The notes under the pieces are model-generated. The model searched no databases, was not told the origin of the DNA, and saw only the letters and a program-made list of their open reading frames with translations. Below are positions 11,068 to 22,164 of a stretch of 64,000 bases of DNA, piece by piece. The stretch spans positions 92,039,767 to 92,103,766 of the forward strand of contig CM023453.1 of assembly GCA_013339765.2 (NCBI GenBank), read 5' to 3'. The position numbers and the translations under genes are program-made. This DNA is from Haemaphysalis longicornis (Eukaryota > Arthropoda > Arachnida > Ixodida > Ixodidae). How positions within the stretch are numbered: position 1 is the stretch's first letter; each line of letters opens with the position of its first letter.

Positions 11068-11810
11068 GCATGGAGGAAAGAATACTCAGGAGAGGCCCCT
11101 AGTATCTCAATGCATTGCTAAAAGTGTGGAGGAAAAGACGCCATTTTTGTTGGGCCCATGGACAGCGTTGCCTAGTTTTTTACGGCTGCGGAGCGGCTAA
11201 ATCTGGCCAAATGCCACGGACAATTTTTTACGGCGCTTTGATCTGGCTGCCTCGCTACGCTTGCAACACAGCGCAGTCGCTTCGGCAAACGTTTTAGATT
11301 AGGTCAGTTTGAAAACACCGCTGTTGGAGGCGGCCCCAACTCGTATCTCGGACGCAGCGGCGCTATCGTCACCTCGAGATAAGAGTTCCTCTATATAGCT
11401 CCCGCAGGGAGGGAGCTATATACAGGAACTCTACTCGAGATCGGTGGAGCGAGAAGCCGCCGCCGACGGTTGCTGCCGGCAAAAGCCTCACCGCTCAGCA
11501 TTGGCGAGAGCCACAGTCGGTGCTTTGCTTGCTGTGCGTTTCTTCGTTGTGAAGCGAAGCGAAATTATAGTGCCTAGAATACTATATTCTTAAAATTCTT
11601 CGCAACTGAGACGTAGCGCACAAAGTCCGCCGTGCTGTACGGACCCAAACACTGCTCCCGTCGTCTGCGTTCGCTTTCGCCAGCCGCCCATACCGCGAAG
11701 CTGTTATCAAACCGGAAACATCTGGCTCAGTGGGCTCCTCTACATGGCGGGCGCGGCTTTACAAATGTGACGTCAGGGCCTGTCCTAACCTTTTCTTTCC
11801 TCCATGCCGC
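11068..11810. mobile_element. Putative 0.74-kb element with related inverted ends
   Basis: GCATGGAGGAAAGAATACTC at about 11068 is matched in reverse complement by CTTTTCTTTCCTCCATGCCG near 11790-11812. The right end also carries TGACGTCAGGGCCTGTCCTA, like the ends of the 9605-10925 block. The interior includes a strong hairpin at 11380-11445 and no recognisable coding sequence. The boundaries are approximate. Confidence 0.4.
11380..11445. repeat. Long inverted repeat / hairpin
   Basis: The arms CTCGAGATAAGAGTTCCTCT, ATATAGCTCCC and the inverse GGGAGCTATATACAGGAACT, CTACTCGAG can pair over about 30 bp with few mismatches around a five- to eight-base loop (GCAGGGAG). It could be the core of a foldback element. 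Whether the hairpin is transcribed cannot be told from the sequence. Confidence 0.7.
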
Positions 11811-12096
11811 GTTGTCATATTACGCCGACGGCGACATAAGTCAAGGCCTTTCCACTTCACTTCGCCGGTGCTGTGACGTCACCACACCATGCCCGAGCCA
11901 GTACGGCGTTCTGTCGCCCTTTCCCTGCCACAGATGGCGCGACGAGGCAAGGGAGACAGACCGTACGGACGGACGCGCCGGCGAAGCCTCGTTTTCTCGG
12001 CGTGTTGCGTCAGCCTGCTGGTGGTGTTTTGTGATTGTGCGGTTGCAATTTGCTATCACGAATTGTTGTGACGTACTACATGTACAGCGCACCACG

Positions 12097-14288
12097 ATGG
12101 GACCCCGCTTCGTGCCCAACTGCAAGGGAAATTACGGCAACGGGACGAAGGTGCGTTTGTTTTCGTTCCCGAGGGATCCTGTGCGGAAAGCAAAATGGCA
12201 GCGTGCCGTCCGGCGCGACGACATTGACGTGAGCCAACTAAAGAACCCTCAAGTAAGCGTTTGCATACACCCTTTTCTTGAATGCGTCACATTCGTATTT
12301 AACGCGCTGTAATTGTTATAGCTGCTCACGCGCTTTATGTGCTTTACACGTTGGTCGTCGGGGCTCTGTTTCCTAACGAAGGTGTGCAATCGCCCATTGC
12401 GGCTTCGTTATTGTTTATAAGAATATTGCTGTATCACCCTTGTTTTATGAGGTGGATGGTGACAATCTTCACTGTTCATTACTTTGCCCCTTCTCTGTGT
12501 TACCATGTGCAGGTCTGCGAGCTTCATTTCAAAGCGGAGCACCTTCGAATGACATCGAAGTACACCATCGGCGATGGGCGGACTATTGAGGTTCCGGTGA
12601 AGCTGACCCGGCTAATGCCTGATGCTGTTCCGACCATTTTTCCCGGATGCTCGAGTTACCTTTCTGATTCTCAAAAGTCACGAGAAGAGCCCGACGTCAA
12701 GCGAAGGCGAAAGGAAAATGAACAGTTGCTCGAAGCCATCCAGGAATCAAGCTAGCATTTGCTGCGGAGCAGGACGAGAACAAGGGCAAAAACTTCGAAG
12801 ATACAACTTCAAGGCTGACTCGCTTGCATCAAAACAAGTTCTGTTCACAAACAGTCTCCGAAGGCTGCGTCATCTTCGCTCACGTCACACCTGCAGATCA
12901 CGCCCCGGATCTCCTGTTGTCAGTGTGTGTGTTGTCGGACCTGTGCGTGCGTGTGTTCTGGAAGCGTTTCAACTGACATCGAACGACCACCTGAAGATTC
13001 CGGAAAAAATCCAGGATTTTCGAAGGTTAGTGGAGCTTTTAGATAATGTTGAGGACTTCTGCACGACAAAAGCCCCCCAGGAGGACGATGAAGTGAATTC
13101 AACGCTCCGTCTTGTGTACGCCCTTTTGGAAGACATTACAACTGAAGGGTTGGTGGACGATGAGAGGGCTGTTGTTCTGAAATTTCTTAAGGAGCAGTGT
13201 TTTCCTTTGTCTAAGAAAATAAATTGTTTGAGATACTCCTGTGAACTGTTATTTCTGGCTAGCATATTATTTACCATTTCACCGCATGCGTACAGGTTCC
13301 TACGAAACGGCGGTGTGGTCATTTTGCCACATCCTATACTGTTAAAAGATTGTGTGGCCGACATGATGTTAGCCCATTACAGGAGCAGTCCGAAGACGGT
13401 TTCTTGCGGTATGTGATGAGAAGGGCGAGTTCACTGAGGTCGCATGAGCGAAATGTTACGTTGATGGTGGATGAGATACATTTGTAGCAGCACTTCGAGT
13501 ATAAAGGCGGCTGTGTGACAGGCTCTGCTTCCAACAGTGCTGAGCCAGCAAAAACTGCGCATGTCTTCATTGTGCAGTTTCTTCTGTCATCCTACGAAGA
13601 TGTAGTACATGTCCTGCCGGTGTCTAGAATTACAGCTGAGGAGCTGCATGACGTTCCTAATAAGATAATCATAGGCCTAGAAGATGCTGGCATTCATGTA
13701 GTCGCAGTAATAACTGACAACCACTCAATTAATCGAAAAGACAATGTTTGGCAAAAAAAAAAGAGGTTCCAAGTTGGATATCCTATACCCACATCCTGCG
13801 AATGCGCAGCAGCCGTTGTTTCATATTGTTGATCCTGTGCATTTATTAAAATGTGTTTGGAACAACTGGCTTAACCAGAAAAATTCGGGCAAGTGTCTGT
13901 ACTATCCCACGTTTCAAAGGGACTCGCCGAACAGTCGGAAAATGGAGGGTGCTTCATTCAGTTCCCTAAGAGAACTCCACCAGGCAGAACAGAGCAGCAT
14001 TGCTAAAGTTCCGTACGGGCTCACCCACAAGGCTCTACACCCCAGCAATCTCGAACGACAAAATGTTCGACTGGCCCTTAAGGTATTCAGCGGTTTTGTC
14101 TCGGCAGCTTTGATGATTCGAGGGGAAGAACTAAGGATCACAGTGGCAGAAGGCACGGCACAATTTATTGATATCATTGTGAAGTGGTGGGACATTGTGA
14201 ATGTTAAAAGCTCTCACAAGGGTCGGGGACTGCGGAATGTTTGGCAGGAGCCTGTAAGTGAAGTGAACTGCCACCAACTGAAAGGGGT
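12097..14288 (+). pseudogene. THAP-domain P-element-like transposase, 5' and central part
   Basis: Exon 1 (12097-12251) begins MGPRFVPNCKGNYGNG and ends at a GTAAGC donor. Exon 2 starts after a CAG acceptor at 12511 with VCELHFKAEHL and closes the THAP domain at DAVPTIFPGCSSYL. THAP zinc fingers are C2CH. The first Cys seems lost (R-F where R-C-F is usual), while NC, CELH and the AVPTIFP box remain. Downstream, in shifting frames, come ISPHAYRFLRNGGVVILPHP, the catalytic-core sequence NVTLMVDEIHL followed by a stop codon, VVAVITDNHSINRK, and FHIVDPVHLLKC. Frame changes lie near 12750, 12970-13020, 13370 and in an A10 run near 13755. It is an inactivated transposase or a decayed domesticated gene. 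Confidence 0.85.
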
Positions 14289-16506
14289 TTAAAAATTTTT
14301 TTGGGGATGCTGGAAGGACGGACCCCAAATAAGGGAATGAAATTTTAAAACCCCCCCCCCGCCAAAAATTTGTTAAAGCCCGGGTATTGCTTGGAAAAAA
14401 TTTGCTTTAAAAGGATTTTGTTCCCCCGGTTTTCCCCTTTCGCCCTTAACCCGTTTGGGGGGCAGCCTTTTTGGTGCTCGTCCCCCTTTCTACCCCTATT
14501 TGGAAACAAAAAGGGAAAAATTCCCCCTTTCAGGGAACTTTTTTTTAAAGGAAATTTCCCTGGGCTTAAAAAAAGGGGGGCCCCCCTTTTGGGGGGGCTT
14601 CTGGCCAAGACTTTTTTCGGGGCAACCGCAGCCCAAAGGGGGGGCTCGCCGGATAGCCAGGTTTTCCCAAAAAACGGCTAATTTTGGCCCCCTGCTGCCT
14701 TTAATTTTGGGGGTGGGAAAATTTTCCGGGGGCATGTGAAAAAGATAAAAAAAGACCCGAGCCCCGGAAAAAATTCTCTTGACCGAAATTTGGGAAACCG
14801 GGGGAGGCCTTGGAAAAAATTCCCCCGGGAACCCTTTTGGTGGACACGCCTTTCCCTTTTCAAAAGGGTTTTTTGGAACAAGGACAAAATGGTAGACCTG
14901 CTTGGGTTTTCCCCCCCCGGAATTAAACCAAAAAGGGTTTCCCTCTGGGGGGGCATTTTGGTTTTTTTTGGCTTAAGGAAAGGCCCCAAAAGGGGTGGGT
15001 CCCTTTTTTTCCCAAAAATGGACGGGCCCTTTTGGGGGGAATTTTTCCCCGGGTTAAAAAATTTTTTCCAAGCACGAAACCACCCCTTTGGGGGGGGAAA
15101 TTAAAAGTAAAAACCCCGGGGTTCCCAATTAAGTAAAAAAAGCTTTGGGGCAAACCGGCCATTTTTTAGTTTCAAAAGGGGCAACCCCCCTTTTAAACTT
15201 TAATTTTCCCATTTTTTAAATTGTGCGTTCCATCCGGTTTTTTTGAATTTAAGGTTCCAAAATTTGGGGGTTTCTCAGCAAAAGGGTCCCCGGGCTTATG
15301 CTTTCTTTTCTTTAAGGGAAAAGAAAAATTATTGTGTTTCCTGTTATTCAAAAAAACGGAAGGGGGTTTTTTTTTAATTGTTTCCCCTTTGTCGGAAATA
15401 AATGGCACCCGTTTTGGGGCCCGGGAGCCGGGGGCTTTAAAAATTTTTTCCGGAATTGAAAAACCCCCAAAACGGAAAGCTGGTTTTTTGCCCAAAATCC
15501 CGGGTCGTGTGTTTTTTTTGTAAACGGGTTTTTAAAAAAAAGGGGAAAGGGGGAAAAAAAACAAATTTTCAACAAAATGGGGCCCCGCGCGCGGAAAAAG
15601 GAATCGGGGGAAGGGCGGTTTGGGCCCTCAAAGGTTTGGGAGTTAGGGGCCTTTCCTTTTTGGGTTTGGGGTTTGGATAAAAGTTCGGCCGATCGGAAAA
15701 GGGAGGGTACGGTCCCCCCAAAAACGCCCAAAAAAACCTCCCCCCCCGAAAAAAGTCGCCCCGAACCCGGACGCTCGGGAAAATTTTTCCAGAAGTTTTT
15801 AAAAAACTGCGCCCCGAACAAATTTGGCAAAAAAAGGGGGCCTTTTTGTTTTGGGGTTAATAAACCCTTTTAATCCCCATTTTAAGCCCCAAAAAAACCT
15901 TGCGGTAATTGATTTGGGGGTTTTTGGGGTTTTGGGAACCCGGCTTCGGCCAAAAACCTACCCGGGGACGCGGCTAAAGGAAACCCCCAAATGCCAGCGT
16001 TGCAAAATTGCTGGCTTTTAGGAAAACCCTAAAGGTTGTTGGGGTGCCGAAAAGAGCTTACCGAGGTTTTTGGAATAAGGGGGGGTAAAAATTCCCCCGG
16101 GCCTTTTTTTGACGGGACGAAATTTTTAATTTTCAAAATAATTTTTTTTCCCCAAAAAATTAAAAAGGGCCCTGCGAAAATTAAAAGTTTTTTTGGTTTT
16201 AAAAAAGGCCTCAAAAGGGGGCAAACGGTAGTTAAAAATTTTTCGGTTCGGAAAACCTTTAAAATTTTCCCGGGATTTTTCCAAAGGCCGAAAAAGGAAT
16301 TAAAACAAGCCGGAAAGGCGACCGGTAAAACTCTTTTTGAGCCGGGGGGTTTTGTGGGGTTTGGGGAAACCTTCTTTTTGGGGCCCATTTTAAAAAATGG
16401 GTAAGGGGTTTTAAGGGGCAAAACCCAAGGTTTTTCCAAAAAAAAAGAATAAACCAAAAACCCTTGGCCAGTAAACCCCCGATTTTGGGAAAAAAGGAAA
16501 CCTTAG
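14289..16506. other. Low-fidelity block 2: noisy second copy of downstream DNA
   Basis: The sequence turns into homopolymer blocks at 14289 and recovers at 16507. Landmarks show that it is a corrupted duplicate of the clean sequence after 16686: CCCAAATAAGGGAATG at 14324 matches CCCAAATAAAGCAATG at 16727; TTTGTTAAAGC at 14369 matches 16769; GGCATGTGAAAAAG at 14732 matches 17229; GGCTTATGCTTTCTTT at 15293 matches GGCTTCAACGCTTTCTTT at 17979. The steadily growing offset fits lost bases. With the 180-bp near-identical flanks, this is best explained as an assembly or gap-filling artefact. Confidence 0.85.
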
Positions 16507-16775
16507 CTTTGATGATTCGAGGGGAAGAACTAAGGATCACAGTGGCAGAAGGCACGGCACAATTTATTGATATCATTGTGAAGTGGTGGGACATTGTGAA
16601 TGTTAAAAGCTCTCACAAGGGTCAGCGACTGCGGAATGTTTGGCAGGAGCCTGTAAGTGAAGTGAACTGCCACCAACTGAAAGGGGTCCTGAAATACCTT
16701 CCGCCGATGCATGGATGTACATGTACCCAAATAAAGCAATGTATTTGCAATCTCCTCCCGCAAGAATTTTGTTAA
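16507..16775 (+). pseudogene. Repeat of the P-like transposase segment after the noisy block
   Basis: 16507-16685 repeats 14108-14286 with only about two differences, encoding LMIRGEELRITVAEGTAQF through VNCHQLKG. It then continues cleanly for about 30 codons to a stop at 16773. It is probably the same genomic segment assembled twice. Without the artefact it would simply continue the transposase described at 12097. Confidence 0.75.
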
Positions 16776-18433
16776 AGCGATGAGTATTAGCTGAGAAATT
16801 GTGCATCAAAAACCGCGCATTATCGTCGCTCCGCGTTTCCTCCTCCTTTCGACTTACTCTCCGCTGTTGACGGCGCGCGAGCCTTGCCTCCCATGATGCT
16901 GCGCTCCGCAGCGGTGACGTACTTCCGCTATTGCGCTAGTCTAAGAACGTTGGCTCAGACTGTCGCCTGCTACGGGCAAGCTTTGTTGACACCATGAATC
17001 CCGCTCTCCGCTGGCCGCATGTATGCGGCGGCCTGGCCTTGCCCTTTCGCGGTGTACGTTGCTGGCGGCACATGACTTTTTATCGGCGGCGAACTCGCAG
17101 CCGCACGGGGAGGGTCGTGCGCTCGTTCCCTTGATGCACCGCGCACTGTTTATCCAAAAAGCGCCGTATCAGATGTGGCCCCGCTGCTGCCGGGTCTTAT
17201 TTTGCGGCGGTGGTAATTCCTGCCGGCGGCATGTGAAAAAGTCATATTAAACCGATGCAGAGCCCGTGCACAAAACGCTTCAATCATGTGACCAGTTCAG
17301 CTTGGGGCCACGCGTGGTGGAGAGCAGAAACGTTGGCAAAACATGCTCCGCCGCGGCACTGAGCTTTCTAGCGCTGGAGCGAGCGCCATTTCCTTCACAA
17401 TCTCAAACATCGGTTGCCTTGGCAACAAGGCACAAACCACTCCAGAAGTCAGTTACGGTTGCGTGATCCCGGTTCAGCTCGGGGCCCCACCTCGCGACAT
17501 GTGGGCACTGCAGGCGTACCACTCACTCCCACTGGGAAGGGCGATATGCGTTTGGCATTACAGGAGGCGATGGTGTGTGTGTTGTGGACGCCTTTGTTTC
17601 GCGATGAAATGCGACGTTGTGCTTCTGCGGGTGGATAGTGCTTCCCATGGTCTGGATTATCTTTCTCGAGCGACGTACGACTCAACCTCGCATGGGGTAT
17701 GTGCAGTGTGCATGACTAAAAGCCATCGGCTTGTGCGCCAGAGTTAAGTGACTTGCTGTTCGTCCCCGCAAACCGCGCGCGAGGTGAGTACCGAATTTAC
17801 GACGGGCAGGAGGCAACCCATCCTCTGTCAATCGTGGTTCAGACTTTCAACGCATGTTGTGACGTTGTGTTCGTTAGAAACGCATCTCTGGATTGTTTTG
17901 AAGTTGAATAAGTTGTATGCGTCAAACCCGGGCATTCGGCTCAGGGCGTTCTCTGCGATTGCTCGAAAGAAGTGCCACGCGGCTTCAACGCTTTCTTTAT
18001 GGAACGTACTCAGGTAACAGAATCTCCATGTCGTGTTATGGCCGTGTTGCATTCAATACAAACGGTTAAGGGTTTGTTTTACACTTGTTTCGTTCGTCGT
18101 AAAATGCCCAAGCACTCCGGCACTCCGCTGGCAGATCAGCCGGCGAGCCGACGCTGAGCAGACGACTCATCTCTTTGCCGGAAGTGCGTGAAAAAGCCGC
18201 CCAATAGCAGGATGTCTAGCTCATGACGAACATCTGGGAATCGATGATGTAGACATGTGAAGATGGCGGCGTCCAAAAACACGAAGGGAAGGGTGAGAAA
18301 AAAACGACAAACTTTGCAACAAAAGTGTGAGCTTTCCGCTGCGCGTAAAAGAGTAATACTTGGCACAGAGGACGTTGACGACCCAATCTAACGGTTGCGC
18401 TAGTTCATTTGGTGTGCTCAAAATGCTTTTTAG
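16776..18433. other. Intron-like or inserted DNA within the P-like locus
   Basis: No transposase homology is seen between the block ending HQLKG and the one restarting at 18434 after TTTTTAG. CpG-rich patches occur at 16850-17250. Several short frames have no recognisable family. LKYL motifs at both edges (16690 and 18440) hint at an additional duplication or an alternative splice site. Confidence 0.4.
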
Positions 18434-19267
18434 GGCCCCTTGAAGTATCTGGATGAATTTGTTGACTGGCTTGATAGCTGGAAGGCAGCGGTACAAGATA
18501 CAGGCAAGCTGACAACTGAAACACACTCCGCCCTCCGCCAAACAACGTACGCTCTCACTGAAGTTTCCCGGTACTGCTTGGAAGAACTTTGCTTCAGATA
18601 TGTTCTTGGTAAATTTCAAACTGATCGCCTTGAAGCAAGATTTGGCAAATAAAGGCGGCTTTGTGGTGTTAAGTACAACATTTCAATCACCCAACTATAT
18701 GAAGCAGAAGCAGAACTTCGCTTGCAGGATACGTTGATTTTAGAGGATTTTCCTGAGGCTTCAAAAGACGGTGAGAAAGAGCCCAACCCTGAGATTCTTC
18801 TGGCCAAGTACAACATACCAGTGCTAGACAGCGAGCTAAAGAAGCCTCGCACGGATATGCCAGCAGTTGCATATATAGCTGGCTATTGTGCCCATGCTGC
18901 CTTAAAGCGTCAGCCATGCGAGGATTGTTGCACGCAGCTGACTGTCGCAGAAAGAGTACTTGACCAGAGCGAAAATGTGCTCTTAGACGAAGTGAACCGG
19001 GGAGGCCTGAAATTCCCGCAACCTTTTGTGGTACACGCTGTACTGTTTACGAAAGTTGTGTTGGAGCATTGTACAAGTGGTGAGTACCTGCTTGTTTTCC
19101 ACAAAGAGAATAACCAAAGGTTGTCCCTGCTGAGCATTATGATGTTTTTGTTGTCTGATAGTGAAGGCCTCGAAACGGGCGCTAGCGGTCACTGTCCTGA
19201 TATTGTCCTCAAAAATATTTTACGGCCTTCTGTGAATACACTGTTAAAAAATTTTCCAAGCACTTGA
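18434..19267 (+). pseudogene. P-element-like transposase, 3' part
   Basis: After a TTTTTAG acceptor-like site the frame reads PLKYLDEFVDWLDSWKAAVQ, then FRYVLGKFQTDRLEARFGK, a conserved P-transposase stretch. A TAA follows at 18650 inside what is normally a GKYRRL-type segment. The frame then continues through TDMPAVAYIAGYCAHAAL and ends TLLKNFPST at 19267. The single nonsense codon breaks an otherwise 270-residue C-terminal region. It belongs with the 5' part at 12097-14288. Confidence 0.8.
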
Positions 19268-21355
19268 AACCACGCCTTGAGAAAAGCGAAGTTAAATGTC
19301 AAGCACAGGAAGGTTCTTGCACTTAAGATAAATATGCTCTTGAAATTGCATGCCGGCCATTTTAGTAGCTCGTTCAAAATGGGCACCATAAATCATTTTA
19401 TGGTGCCCATTAAGAGCTACGTAGGGTAATTCGGGTAATAAGGGATCAATATCGGCCAAGGTTTCTGACGTAAAACGTAAAAACGAAGTACGGCAAACAC
19501 TATACGTGCAGTGCGAAATCGCAGTCGCAGCATTTTTGCGAACCCAGGAATCCTGTAATACAGCTTGTAAACACCGACGTATGACACAAAGGATGGGCCT
19601 CGATCTAGTAGACAGGTGGTTCGCGACAGGCCAGCATTTGTGCGTTTGCGAAGTGGTCTCGCGCGTCGCGCCCCCTGGTCAACGTTGCGGGTTCATTCAC
19701 GGCGGGATAAGGTTTCTTTTTTTTAGCGGTGTTTTAAGGGGGCTTGGTTTGCGTATCCAATTTGCGAATCATTTTCTGCGTGATTTTGAGAAGCAACTAC
19801 ATTTGTAATGGAAAATTTCCTTCGAAATAGCGAGTGACGTCTGGAGCCACAGCAATTAATTTTACTTTCCTTGCACCGTGTTTCTCGAAAATGCGTTACC
19901 ATGGTGCTCTGCAAGGCCTTCTCTATTAGAGGAGGTTAAATTTCCGCTGGCGTACGCAATAATTTATATGCAATTCTACGTGCTACAGAGGTTTTTTTCG
20001 CCGGGGCTTCATCCATAACATCCGTATTATTACTGCCGCAGCAGCAGTGAACACAGCTCTTTGTTTCTTATTGTTCGTGATCTAACAAGAATATGAGGAG
20101 TACACACAGCACAAGCAGCGCACACGCTAGTTCGCACGAACGGCTTCAGTCGCGGCAGCGGCGGCACGATACTCCAAGTCTGACTAGAGAAAGAAAGAGC
20201 TTGCCTGTCCTGTGCATAAAAAAGCATTGCTGTTCTACAACAAAAATAACTCGTGCTTTCGGCTTTCAAGGTTGCCTTAATTACTTTATTAATTTTGCAT
20301 CACGTGCAAGTTGTGGTTAAGTCAAACTGAATGCAATGAATGGTGTTTATTTGTATCTTTTAGCTGCGGTTGATGTGTATATGTGGCACGATGAAACGAT
20401 GTCCTAGAACGCCTTGCTTGTGCACCTATCATTACAAGAAACAAAAACAGCAGACTTGCCCTTGTAGTGAGTATTGTGGCTAGGGTAAAGTTTCCGTAGC
20501 GGACTCGTCCAGGTCACCACATATTATAAGGGGTTTATGGCCAGTGCGTTAAATGGCGTTTAATCATGGGTCGGTTGGTTACTCCCAGGCCAGTTTACAC
20601 AAAAACGAAAGTGTTTCGTAGCTGTGGGGAAATACATTTCCAGGTGTTTCTTGTAGTATTTGTTTAGAAGTGCACATGGCCTTCAAGGAAATACGATGGG
20701 CTTGGATAAGGTGCACACAAATCAAGAGCAGGAAGCAAAGCGGGGACATAACAGCACCGAAATGAACTTCTGGTTAGATGGATTAATAACCTGAACCCCA
20801 CTTCCAATTCCTGCCACCAGCTTCTGCTTCGAGGCTCTCATGAGGGCAGGAAGCCATAGTTTGCTGAAAGCCTTACATGCTTCGTGATTTTCCTCCTTGC
20901 AGCTATACATCCCACACTTTTCAGCAATGTTTGCTGGTTACAGTGAACAAGTAATGTGATGCAGGCCTTAAAGGCTTTTTTTTTCTTTTTTCTCCTACCG
21001 GGTAATCAGGAACTGATAAATAATGCCAATGACTAGTGGCGGTCACGTGTTGTGAACCTAAAATCGTTTCTGTCTTTTTATCACACGGAGAGGATTCTGA
21101 ATTTTCTAATGCTTTATCAGCCAGGTTTGTGTCTGTGCCACATAAAAGCATGGTGTTTTTTGTGTATGATGGTAATTCTGGTTGACATGGATTTAATCAT
21201 CACCATGCAGCTGGGGCTATGCATTTGTAGGAAAGACATTCCAACACTTATGTAGGGGTTTAGTAATTGACACTGTAATTGACGTAATTGACGTCCACCT
21301 TCCAGCAAAGGGAGGGTTAATGGGGTTTAAACTGTGTGTGCGTGAGTGTGTGTGA
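19268..21355. other. No gene seen
   Basis: About 2 kb with scattered short frames and no domain I recognise. A self-complementary stretch (TGGGCACCATAAATCATTTTATGGTGCCCA) lies near 19380-19409 and would form a 12-13-bp stem. No SINE or RT signature is evident. Confidence 0.35.
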
Positions 21356-21478
21356 GCACATACATACATACATACGTACGTACCTACATACATACATACA
21401 TACATACATACATACATACATACATACATACATACATACATACATACATACATACATACATACATACATACATACATA
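21356..21478. repeat. (CATA)n microsatellite
   Basis: About 30 near-perfect ACAT/CATA units, interrupted at the left by ACGTACGTACCT. The array gives artificial MYVC and YIHT repeat peptides that should not be called as genes. Confidence 0.95.
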
Positions 21479-22164
21479 GTAATGAAACTGTGCTTGGGAG
21501 GTGGATGCCAGAGGTAGCACTGAAAACTAAAAATGTTCATGGTGTTGCTAAAGTGCCTCCCCTTCTTTGGTAACCTTGCATTGTAATTTTATGTCAGGGC
21601 AATTACTGGTTGTCATGCTGCATGGCGCCAACCTCCTGGCGCCAAGCTCCAAGTTGTCATGGCGCCAAGCTCCTCCCTCTTATTCGGTGTCTCGATAACG
21701 GTTCCGAGAACTGCAGACTGCGATAACGCCAGCCAAGACTGAAAGGGTGCCAGTTATCACGTCTTCCTATGCCTCCACCCCGTCGTCAAACTAAACACCG
21801 TACACAGCAGCACATCATAAAAGGGAGGAGCTTTGCGCCGGTCTTCACAGTCTTGCATGCGTAATCATGCGAAGGGCAATTAAACTTCGCAGTTTGATAT
21901 CTCGGAGTACGGATTCGCTAGAAGAATTCTGCCAAATGAAACTGTGTGGAAACGCCGACGGCGTCCAACTTTCAATACAAACATGCCTGCTCACTGCAGC
22001 CGGTAAAACGTTAATTTTTTGTTTTAGTTAATTCAACCACATCAATAATTACCACCTAATTCTGCGCCCCCCGAGGCGTAAAACCTGACTGTAGAGGTGG
22101 TTACACGTAAATCTAAGTGCCTCATTTTTAATAAACCTGTCAACTTAACTTTGTTCACCTTGTA
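21479..22164. other. No gene seen
   Basis: Contains a tandem echo of CATGGCGCCAACCTCCTGGC, GCCAAGCTCC and ATGGCGCCAAGCTCCTCC at 21620-21676, which is a short GC-rich local duplication. Otherwise unremarkable. Confidence 0.35.

Noticed and set aside
21317..21573. Proteins made of MYVC or YIHT repeats
   Set aside because: They are translations of the CATA microsatellite in different frames.
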